Positions 12,801 through 24,353 of a stretch of DNA of 64,000 nucleotides are shown here, one piece after another. Where the stretch lies: NCBI GenBank assembly GCA_024449915.1, contig JAMZAV010000358.1, positions 992,001-1,056,000 of the forward strand, in the 5' to 3' direction. A model generated the notes under the pieces. It was not told the origin of the DNA. It did no database searches and saw nothing but the letters and a program-made list of their open reading frames with translations. How positions within the stretch are numbered: position 1 is the stretch's first letter; the number at the start of each line of letters is the position of its first letter. The translations under genes and the position numbers were made by a program. Source of the DNA: Sweltsa coloradensis (taxonomy: Eukaryota; Arthropoda; Insecta; Plecoptera; Chloroperlidae).

Positions 12801-15800
12801 GCTTCAACTTTCTTTCTCCTTTCCAAGTGATGAAGTGGTCAACATTATGTAAATAAATGCAGTACGGTACATTACAAACATCTTGCATTAGTCGTTGAAT
12901 AATGAATAAATTATTATCCATGTTACTTTTCATCAGGACTGTGCAAACCTCAAACCAGAACCCACCACGCAGGTTTGGGTTCGGTTTGAAATTTGAACAG
13001 GTTTGCATAGTCCTATTTTCCACCAAATTCATCAGCATGCATCACATTTCAAATGCTTATCCTAAAGCCCAATACTTTATTCAATTAGCATTCTACCAAC
13101 ATAACCAAAACAAATTTAACAATTAAAAGTTAAAAGTAAACCTACTTTGGTAATAGCCACGTTGTACCGCTTGTGGATTGGCTGACACATGTTGATCATA
13201 CGATCGAAGACGCCTGGATACAAACGCTTGAAGTTCTCCACAATTTCAGACTTCTTTTTGCGTCTGAAATAAGGAGATATAATATTAGAACAGTATTTTT
13301 GTATTTTTAAATTAGGCCTACTACATGTCGCATGTAGAAGCGGCTTTTCCGCTTTCAGCAGCCAAAACATTTTTGCCTTTAACGACCGGGGCACCCCCGG
13401 CTTGCCCGTGAGAGTACGATTTGTGTCTTGTGTGATTCTTGGAGGGTTGGTAGTTGGTACGTACTCTGTCGCTAGGCAATGACTGACTGGGTAGAAGACT
13501 CTTATACGAATTTATTTGTATTTATTTATGCTATCTTTATAGGTTAGTCGGACTACTTAAGCGTAGATCACATTTTCCTGTCTACTTTTAGTTAGAATAG
13601 TAGTCTACCCGAGATACATGTAGGCCTACAGAGTATTAAGTGTCATTTTATAGCACTTTGTAACACATCTATTTTTTACCCACATTTAAAAACTTGAGTA
13701 GGTCGAGACCCTAGGCATATGAGATTTTCTCATAGGCCTATAATTATTTTAAGATTATTCATGAAGTTTGAGTAACGGTCGGTAGCCTACCTATGAACAT
13801 CATCTGAACTAGGCCTATAATTTTTAGTTTTTTACACACACTAGGCCTACAAATACTTTTTAAAATTAAATAAAAAAATAGGTCTAGAAAAACTTAGATT
13901 TTAAGTGAAAAAATAGTGCTTTGTGGCACCTATACAAGACGCTATTTCCAATAATATCCAACATGAGTCCACCTACCTAGCATCCTCATGTTTGTCTGTG
14001 CGCGCGTCCCCGAGCTGTTCGATAACCGACTCCATCTCCTTCTGAATCTCCTGCACCCGGTCCTTGGAGGTACCGACGTCTTCGTCGAGCTCCGCGCGCA
14101 TGCGCTGATGCTCAGCGAGTGCGGCTTCGCTGCCGCGAATGTGTTCCACGAGCTTCTCCACTCGCTTGCTGGCCTCGTCGCGCTCGCTGCACTTCTGCCT
14201 CAGCTTGTTGTCGATGTCGGAGCGCTTGCGTCCCTCGTTGTCCAGCCGGTCCTGGTCGGCCTTCTGTATCCGGTTCACAGAGTCCAGTTGCTACAGACAA
14301 CATTCAAACACATCTGTTAGCCACATCTATACACTCGCTAAAAGGGATATTCACACCCGTACTTAAATACCAACCAAGCCAACTTTTTGACAATTTTTAC
14401 ACCAAATTTCCCTGACTTGCTAGCATTTTGTGTTAATTTCCCTGAGCAGTTATTATTTACCCGACTTTCCAGGTTATTGGGAATCCTCTACGACACGTAC
14501 TCAGGCCTACTACGGAACTAACCTGCAGATACATGGCAGACTTCTTCCCCGCCTTCTCTTTAAGGCTGTGATACTCCTGCACCTGAGCATCTTCAAGATG
14601 GACGTCCCGCCCCTGTGACTGGGACTCTCCGGCAACCGCCTCTTCGTACTTTGCCTTACTTGCCTCGACCTGAAACCACAAAATGTTCCGTAATTAAAAG
14701 CTCTTGAGCACTTTGTGTAGCAATCCTTATGATAACAAGTAGGCCTATTGAAATTTAAACTTTATTTATTTTGCAACATTGAACTAAATTTAAATGTAGG
14801 CGGCCTACATTGGCATCCTGTTAATTTGCCAAGTTCGTACAATTTAAATTAGGGATGACAAAATCGAGTGGGGTATCTGTCTACTGTCTAATAAACTGCT
14901 AAAAATCGCGCTCATCAATTATCGTAATAGGCTAATCAAGATATTTTTCATTTTTCATTTCAGTTTATTCGTGCATTTTACAATGTCATTGTGAAGCACA
15001 TGTCATAATTTAAAACAGTATTACAATGCAAATCAGGGGTACAACAAAATGGTACAATATTATTACATAATATATAAGGTAAAAAGCACACTAAAACATA
15101 CCATATACCATATTAATCCCTATCCAGCATCTCCTCAACCGAGTAAAATTCATTCTCTAACATGTATATTATTTTTCCTTAAATAGTTTTAAATTTTCTA
15201 GTCTCTTAATCTCTATAGGGAGTGCATTGGTAAAAGTTGCTCTTGCAAAAGTTAGTCCCTTTTTATAGGATTCCAAGTTATGGGTGACCACATGTACGTC
15301 CATCCTCCTTCTTGTATTATGGCCATGCAAGTCAGCATTTCTTAAAATTTCTGGCTTGTGTAACCTTACATACAAGATGGTTTTCATTATGTATAAACTT
15401 GGGAGGGTCAGCAACCCTAGAGCTCTAAATAAGCCTCTACATGATTCACGATTTCCAATGTTACACATGATCCTTATTGCTCTTTTTTGTTTAGAAAATA
15501 TTCTTCTAACATTGTCTTTACTTGACCCTCCCCAAGCTAAAATTAACTTATATTGGATACAATTAACGCATGATAGGCCTATGCCGAAAGCAACAATTCC
15601 CTATTATTATACACTTTGAGCTTTCTTAATACAAACAAACTCCCACTTAGTCTTTTAGCCAGTAAATCACACTGCAGACTCCAATTTAAGTGTTCGTCAA
15701 TTGTTACCCCTAAAAGTTCAATATTTTCAACTTGCTCAATTGTTGTTTTTTGTGCATCATTTGCCTCCAGATGTATCAGTCGATTCACTGCACTTTTTTC

Positions 15801-18800
15801 CTGCTTACGAGCATTATTTTGGTTTTATTTAGATTGAGTACCAGGTAACTTTCATATAACCATTGTGCGGCTTCCGCTAAGGTAATGTATCCGTTCACTA
15901 TCAGTTTATCCAGGTCCTCATGAGACAAAATTGCTGTGGAATCATCTGCATACATCAAGAAGTCACCCAGAGTGATAGAGTCTGGGAGATCATTAACATG
16001 GAAGTTAAAAAAAGAAGGACCTAATATTGAGCCTTGAGGCACACCCATTTTTAAAGTAGTGCTACCTGATCTAAATTCCTGGTTTGTTCTCCTGTCTGTA
16101 ATGCTAGCATATTGTGTCCTGTCATGCAAATACGAATGTATCCATTGTAGTGGATAACCTTTGACACCGTATGAATACATTTTATTAACCAATATTGTAG
16201 AATTAACACAATCAAACACCTTTGAAAGATCCATTTACAAAATCAGCACATGCTTGTGCTGGTCCAACTCACTCAGAACAGTGTCTACCAAGTAGGCTAT
16301 TACCGTCTCTATAGATCTTTTTTGTCTGAAACCATGCTGTTTTTTTATATTAAGTTATTTTCTTCCATATAAGTCACCAACTTATCACACATAGCCATTT
16401 CAAATACTTTAGATATTGCATTTAGATTAGAGATTAATCTATAACAGCTTGCATCTTTCCAATTCCCACCCTTAAAAATAGGTGTGACCTTTGCTAATTT
16501 TAAAGCGTACGGGAATGTTCCCTCATCAAAATATGTATTTATTAAGTGAGTTAAAGGCCTTATCAGCGGATAGGCACATTGTTTTAGTAGGCTGCTTGAG
16601 ATTCTATCTGGTCCTGCAGATTTTTTATTTTTTAGTCTAAGTATAAAGCCAAGGACTTCATTTTCACTTACATGTTGTAACTCAAAGACTATGCCAGAGT
16701 CCGGTAGTGGTTTAAAATTTGTTTTGGAATTATTAGTGTTTCGATCGTGTTCCAATATTTTATTCGGAGCCTCACTAAAGTATTGATTCAGCAGACTAAC
16801 TGCTTCCTCAGTACTAGTTGTTAGCATGTTCCAAAATACAGATAAAGTCCGGATTCAGTTCATCCACCACTATCTCCAATTGGTCAAGTTTGTTTTTGCA
16901 CATTTGAGCATTTTGGTGTAGCACTCTACACTGAAACCTGTTGTTATCTTCATCCTCGTCCCAGACCGCTATTGACTCCTCCTCTTCTGTACTCATCCCC
17001 CCATTTATTGACCGTTTTCCTGGCTGGTACATAGAATTTCCTGCACCGTTTCTTGAATTAACTGCCCTAGGAACAACCCACCTCTATGGTTGAGGTGTAG
17101 GCCATCCCTAGCCGCTTCCCATTGCGATATTCTATCATTAGGGTTCACAAACGTAATCTTCTCGTATTGCTTGCACATCCATTGTATGGCCTCATTTATA
17201 TTATCAATTGTCTTGTCCTCCAAATCATTACGGTAAATAAGTCCATCTATCACTAAGTGTGAATCTGGTAATGGCCCTTCCCTTAGGTCATCAATCAGGT
17301 TACCCAGCCTTTGCATAACTTGTAACTTACTCCGGTCCCTTATGTTATTTGTGCCAGCATGTATTACCACAACAGCTGGTTGTTTGGTAAACTCCTTATT
17401 CATTATCTTCTTACCAAGTTCCTCTGTCCTGATCCCCCCAATGCTGTATGTAGTGTATGTAATGCTGTCCTATAAATAATGACATGCATTGCCAAAAAAG
17501 TCGGTCTAGTTATTTCACAATCATGTCAGAGGAAGAGCATGCCATTAAGATAACCATCCAATCCATGTTCCTTGCATCTGCTTTATATCTTGCCACAGTG
17601 TAGTCAAGGTCACAGTGCATAAGCGCGGGGGGGGGGGGGGAGAGCAGAAATGGCAAGCTGATAATTTTGGCTTGTTAGCAAGATAAAGAAAGGCCACCCA
17701 GCCTCTGGATTATTTCTATTCCCTAGTGCTCAATTTAAGTTACGAAGTGGCTATTTAACCGTAGGCTACGGACAAATTAACAACAACAAATCGTCCGTGG
17801 CAAAACGAAGATCAGCGGAAATAATCGAAGGTATCCGAATCTTCCGCTGAAGGCCGTACGATACCACCTAACTAGGCCAATAGCTTAAATTATCACAGTG
17901 CATTGTGGCAGAGTGGTAGCGCGTCCGAATTCTATGCGAAAGGTGGGTTGGTTCAAATTTTCGTTTGGTCGTTTTTTTTTAACATTCTATTGGGGCCAGG
18001 TTTTTTCTGCAAATGATTTCACTACATTCGGCCCCGTCGCAACACAATTCTAGATGATAAAAGCGTTTAAAAAGTGCTAGGCCTAGGCCTTTTTTAAAGG
18101 GAAAAGCCTTATCTCTACACCTCGACGTGTAGGTAGGCAACCTAAAAAGGATTTTTTGTTTTAAAATAGAAACTTTAAAAGGTCTTGGAAGGTTTTTTTG
18201 TTGTTAATAAAACAGAAAAAAAGGACACGACAACCGAAAAAGGACTTTCGTTTAAAATAGCAACGTTAAAGGTCTTGGAAATTTTTTTGTTACCAAAACA
18301 GAAAAAAGGTCGACGACATTTAGGCCTAGCCCTACCAAAAAGGACCCCTCGGTTAAAATAGCATGCTTAAAGGCCTGGCCTTAAGTCTACGGCTAAAATA
18401 GCATGCTTAAATTTACCGTAGTAGGCCTACAGTCTACGGTTAAATTGTATAACGTAATTTTTCCGTAGCTACGGTTAAATAGCCACAGCCTTTAAGTTAT
18501 GATCCAGATTAATAGAGTTTGACTCTAGCAGATTGGATACATTAGGCCTAGTGATGTTTGGCATGGTTATTATAAACCTAGGCTAGTACGTGAGGGGGAG
18601 GGGGGCATATTCATAACACACTGCCACAAGACGGCGGCATGATCAAAGGACAATGAATCAAAAGAAAAACGCCGCCAAGCACGAAAGATGTGAGAAAGCG
18701 CATTGCACCTTCATGATCAGGAACCGGGTTTCGCGGGTAACGGGTAGAAACACGCACCGGTCATACCTGACCTTGTCGGGCGGGTAACGGGTAGGCCTAC

Positions 18801-21800
18801 TGGAAACACGCACCGGTCATACCTGACCTTGTCGGGCGGGTAACGGGTAGGCCTACTGGAAACACGCACCGGTCATACCCGACCTTGTCGGGCGGGTAAC
18901 GGTAGGCCTACTGGAAACACGCACCGCCAAAACCCCACCTTGTCGGGCGGGTAACGGGTAGGCCTACTGGAAACACGCACCGGTCATACCCGACCTTGTC
19001 GGGCGGGTAACGGGTAGGCCTACTGGAAACACGCACCGGTCATACCCGACCTTGTCGGGCGGGTAACGGGTAGGCCTACTGGAAAGTGGAAACACGCACC
19101 GGTCATACCCGACCTTGTCGGGCGGGTAACGGGTAGGACTACTGGAAAGTGGAAACACGCACCGGTCATACCCGACCTTGTCGGGCGGGTAACGGGTAGG
19201 ACTACCCGTCGTCATCCCTAATTTAAATTGACCCCCGCTGACGCTGACCGTGACCGTGGGAAAGCCTACTTACAATTATTTTTCAATTTCATTTAGGCCT
19301 ACTCCTACATAGGCCTACCAACTAAATTATCAGTATTATTTAATGTAGGGTAGGTCATTCTCGAGCACTCGAATCTGAGGGAAGGAAGAACAATACAGAA
19401 ATCATAAGGTCCTAAGCCCTAGCAAAGGAAATCAGTCAAAGAGTCTGGTTTAGGTAGGCCTAGGCCTATGCTAGAAGTTTTTATCTTCTAATTGTTGATT
19501 TAAGGTTGGTTGGGCCAATATCAGCTCGCCTACTAAATCGCTGACATCTACCTTGGCAAGTTCATCTTTCAACTCTTGAATGTCCTGCTCGTGAGCAGTG
19601 TCCGCCTTCTTAGCTTGAGCCAGAGACTTGCGAGCAGACTCTAACTTCTTCTGGATGTGAGCGACACGCTCTTTTGACTTGATGAATGTGGGGCGCTTCT
19701 TGTTTATCTCGACCTCCTGTAAAATAAAATACAATTATCTACGGTCAGAACAATACCAGACTCCCTGTTACCGTCATGGGAATAGTATCAAGACAGGACA
19801 TAAAGCAATGGGTTATAAATGAGATGAACGCGGGCATAGAGGCAGCATGTGTAGCTGAAGGGGTTATCTATGTGGAAACAAACCAATAGATCACACTAGA
19901 AGATCTAAGCAAAGGGGGACTTCATCCAAGCTTTAAGGGAAGCCGGAAATTAGGGCAATTAATAGAGTCATTGACTAATTGGACTAATGTAAGTACGGAA
20001 GATATGAAAGCCTATGATATAAGGAAAGGAAAAGGGTGTGGGGGGACAAATCGATAAACCAGAAGTTAGAGTACCAACTCAATAATAATGAACATAATAA
20101 CCATAAGGATACGATAAGTATAAGTGATTCTCCATTGGGAGATAATAGTCTTAGTAGAAGAGATAATAATTAGTAATAAGAAAATTAATATTAATAATAG
20201 TAATATTGTAGAAGATAATGGTGGTGATTCCAATAACAATACAACTGCTAACAATAATATTAATAACAACAAGATGAGGTTTATCAAGGATAATATGAGA
20301 ATAGCAGTAATAAATTGCAGAAGTCTATTTGGTAAAATTATCCCCTTCTGGACCATAGCGAAAATCTATAACGTCGATATTGTAGTTGGTACAGAAACAT
20401 GGCTTGATAATGACATCCTAGATAGCGAAATAGGGAAAAAAGGATTTAACATTTGTCGAAGAGACAGGAACAGTTGGGGAGGTGGGATTATAATATGCAG
20501 CAGAGAGGAACTACAGGGTAGGGAAATATGGACAGATGACAAATTTGAAATGATGGGAATCAAGGTAACTGTTTGTGGCGTGGAGACAGAAGTTATTGCA
20601 TTTTACAGACCATTAGATAATGGGGATCTCAACTCTCTGAAGATGCTTCGGAAAAGAACTGAGGGTGACAAAAGGATTGTTGTAGCAGGGGACCTAAACC
20701 TACCAGGGATAAACTGGGGAGGAGGGTCCGAACTGATAGGAAGTAATAAAAAAAAACTGATAAACCAAATAATTAACAATGGAATGCGTCAGATAGTGGA
20801 AGGTAACACTAGGCTGACTGAAAACGGAGGTAACCTATTAGATGTTATTCTTATTAGGCCAGAAGATGGGGTAATCGAGTGCGAGATCGTACCGGGTAGG
20901 CCTATAGCGATCATGAAGCGGTTATTACCACAATTGAAGGTGGGGGGAAGGCATCTTGCTGTAAAAATGAAAGAGAGTGTACAGTTTGGAGGTATGCGAG
21001 AGCAGATAAGGACGTAAGCAGAAACGAATTGCAGTCGAGATATCAAGAATGGAAAGATGAGGCCACAATATGAATACTAATGTAAAGGGAAAACTTTGTA
21101 AATATTTGCTTCAAAGTAAGGGAGGAGTTTGTCCTGTTTATTAGAGTTGGTGAAATTGTGACCCTCCTTATTATATAAAACATAAGAAAAATAAAAAAGG
21201 GAAAGCCAGACTAACTTATAATAAGTTAAAATGACGAGGAACATTGAGGAAAAAGAAAAACTAAAAACCATGGAGGTTGAGCTGAATACCTTAAAAAGAC
21301 AAAGATGGGAAAACTATATGGGTGATATATGCTAGATGAGCCAAGATAAGCAAGGGAGCTGGAATAGGATGTTCAAGTATATAAGCAAAAAAGGGAAATA
21401 ATGGAGGGATTCCAACGTTAAAAAGTGAAATGGTAAAATAATAGTAGACAACAAAGGAAAAGCTGAAGCATTTAAAAGATTTTTTACGTAGGAGTATTCA
21501 ATAAAAATAGGGGAACTTAAGGAGGTAATGACAAATTAAATAAGAGAGGTGAATATCCTCTACTAATCACAAGAGACAAGATAGCTAGAGTACTGGCGGG
21601 TTAAAAAAAAAGGCGCCCGGTGAGGATGGCCTAGTAGGGGACTTCTTCCAACTTGCTATAGGGGAAGTTGCCACATATCTGGAGGTCATCTTAGGAAGCT
21701 CTCTTGAACAGGGGTCAATTCCAGAAGACTGGAGGAAAGCCGTAATCATTCCGGTGCACAAGGGAGGGAATAAGGGAAAAATTGGTAATTACCGCCCAAT

Positions 21801-24317
21801 ATCTCTGACGCCTGTTGGGTCGAAAATCATGGAGAGATTAGTGGTGGACTACCTAAAGGAAGTGATGACAGATATGGACTGGTTAGAACCGTGCCAGCAC
21901 AGCTTTAGAAGAGACTATTCGTGCGAAACCCAGTTACTAGGATTAGTAAGTGAACTAACTGAGATTCTTGATAGGGGGGGGGAGATTGATGCTGTATTCA
22001 TAGATTTTGAAAAAGCTTTTGATAAAGTTCCCCACTCAATACTAATGGAAAAAATTATTAATCAAGTTGATGGAAAGGTGGTAAATTGGATAAGTGACTT
22101 CCTATCAAACAGAACACAGAAAGTGAGGGTGGGTGATGGCATGTCTGGTAATGTTTATGTTACCTCTGGGGTCCCACAGGGGAGCGTCTTAGGACCAGTA
22201 TTGTTTACAATATATATAAATGACCTAGCCAAGGCCATGAAGGCGAAAGTTAAGACTATTTGCTGACGACTGTGTTGTATACAGGGAAATAAAGGGAGAC
22301 TTAGGGGTTGGCCTTCTACAAGAGGATTTGAGTAGACTTGAGTCTTGGGTTATCATAAATGAGATGAGTCTAAACAACAGTAGCCCTAAATGCAAATGGG
22401 TGAGATTCACTAGAAAAGCAAAAATCACAGGAGGGAACATTCAGTACGATCTAATGGGGAAGAAACTGGAAAGAGTTAAATTAATCAAATATCTTGGCCT
22501 ATGGTTCCACAGTAGGGGAACATGCTGTACCTTGGACATAGTTGTACCTTGGACCACTCAAGATATCTCTGCTATCTTGTGGTAAAAAAAATAGCTAAAA
22601 TTTATAGTTGTCAATTATGCCACTAGGTGTCAGACCATGGAGTTGGATGATAAGGAGGTCTAGCTCAAATGGAACAGCACGTCCACGATCGTGTTTGTTT
22701 TTTTGAGCCTATTCGCCATTTTGATTGCTATAACCACTATTAGCAGGTTAAACTTTGCTACCATGAACTGTGGTAGGCCCTAGGTTACCTGGCAACCAAA
22801 GTAAACAATCAAAATGTCTGCCAATTTGAAGTGCTAACTTGTACACCGCCGACCACACACCTGCGCCTCCAGTACGCCCTGGTACTATTTATAACTCCAT
22901 GGTCAGACTATACCAAACTGGAATGGTGGTAGAAAACCTAGCATCATTAAAAAAACAATTTGTGTTTTCAACCATTCAAAGTAAATATTTTGCATGTTAC
23001 TATTTTGCTTTTTAAAGCCTTGAATGATATTTTACTGCTAAAACACTTTATTAAGTCTGAGAACCATGTTTTGATGTATATTTATACCAATTACATAAAA
23101 CAGGCAACTTAACCTCAAACTAAATTGGAGGGAAATCAAAAAGTTACGTGCTTGGTTGTACCTTGGGTCACCTTATAGTAATGTACCTTGGACCATGTCC
23201 AAGGTACATTTAACATGGCATTTCCTTTACCATGGTAGGCCAATTCGTTTTGTTTCTTTAGATAATGCCACGAAGTAAGAGGGCAAGGTAAGGGTGAAAT
23301 TAGTGGAGTTGGGGGGGGGGCCCGTAAAGCGCCGTGGGGGAAGCATAAAATGCATGCCGTTGTCAGCTAGGCCCCCCCCCCTCGGCACTTCGCCCCCCCC
23401 CCCAACCCCACTAACCTACTATCCACTTTTTAGGGGGGGGGGGGCTAGCTGACTACGGCAACGCACTTCATGCTTCCCCCCCCCAACCCCCTAACCTACT
23501 TTTCTTTTCGGGGGGGGGTCTAAGTACCGAATTTTCTTTTTTATATTCTATAATTCAAAATGGCTGGCCTTAATAATATTTTTAGTCAATAGAAATATAA
23601 CTATACACTCCCACTCTTTAAATATGAAGTAATTTTCTATGTAATTTATGTACATAATTCAAGGTATAAATTATATGGTCCAAGGTACGAATTACATGGT
23701 CCAAGGTACATCGCTATGCTGTACCTTGGACCACTTTGTACTAATTATTAAAATGGTTAATTTATAGCAATAATTGTAAAGTGCCATATAAATAAAATCA
23801 ACAAAGTTTGTACAAGACATGTTCTAGCAAATACAAAAAAAATAAACCAAAATCATCATCTCATTTCTCCAGAAACCATATAAATGTAAAAAGTGGTCCA
23901 AGGTACAGCATGTTCCCCTACCCTTGACTGGGGAGAACACATAGAAGGTATAATTTAAAAAAGCACTAGGAACTTAAACTTTGTAATGAGGACATTAAAG
24001 GGGGCCGGGAGGGATCTAAAAACCAGTCTTGGGGAGTAGCGCGCTACATGTAGCATGCTACTTTTACGTGTAGCGGAGCCAGTAGCGCGCTACTTTATTA
24101 AGGGGGCATATTGTAACGGTAGCATGCTACAATTTTTGTAGCGTTAGCGTGATATTTGCGCTACTTTTTAAGTTCCGGCGCCAGCAGTCCCAGTCGGCAC
24201 TGCAAACCATCTTGTAACGCCCGCCGCGCCACGTCATGTGCTCGCCTTGCAGACCGGCCCGTAATCTCGTCTCACTTCAGGTTCACACACAAACAAATCT
24301 CCGTCCCCGAGAGAGCG

Positions 24318-24353
<36 letters not shown>

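Larger units (their letters stand above)
14940..17475 (-). mobile_element. CR1-type LINE (LINE B), internally deleted
   Basis: On the minus strand an SGNH-esterase ORF1 tail is followed by a fragment of endonuclease and then a reverse transcriptase. The endonuclease piece ([20 protein letters not shown].., ending near 16815) runs almost directly into the RT linker, so most of the endonuclease has been deleted near 16820. The 3' end is near 14945, with tgaaatgaaaaatgaaaaat repeats as in CR1-like tails. Several frameshifts show it is dead. Confidence 0.82.
14850..19220. mobile_element. hAT element with nested LINE, SINE and minisatellite (4.4 kb)
   Basis: The ends are tagggatgac at 14850 and gtcatcccta at 19211-19220, flanked on both sides by the same 8-bp sequence atttaaat (14842-14849 and 19221-19228). 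An 8-bp duplication with TAGGG-type ends is the hAT signature. No hAT transposase is seen. The interior holds a CR1-type LINE (about 14940-17475), a tRNA-like SINE (17900-17975), a roughly 100-bp repeat block and a 56-bp minisatellite. The element fills most of SMC1 intron 2. Confidence 0.82.

Noticed and set aside
14112..14415. Long overlapping ORFs on both strands across SMC1 exon 4
   Set aside because: They are shadows of the GC-rich exon; only the minus frame with QKADQDRLD matches a family and joins its neighbours in phase.
17005..17470. Host SGNH hydrolase gene
   Set aside because: It is followed on the same strand by endonuclease and RT fragments, so it is a LINE ORF1 domain.
18736..19207. 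CRISPR-like array of repeats
   Set aside because: Units are head-to-tail with no unique spacers, and the DNA is animal; this is a minisatellite.
18964..19215. ORF with repeating [14 protein letters not shown], a candidate repeat protein
   Set aside because: It is translation of a 56-bp minisatellite inside a hAT; unit length is not a multiple of three and no start or promoter context is seen.
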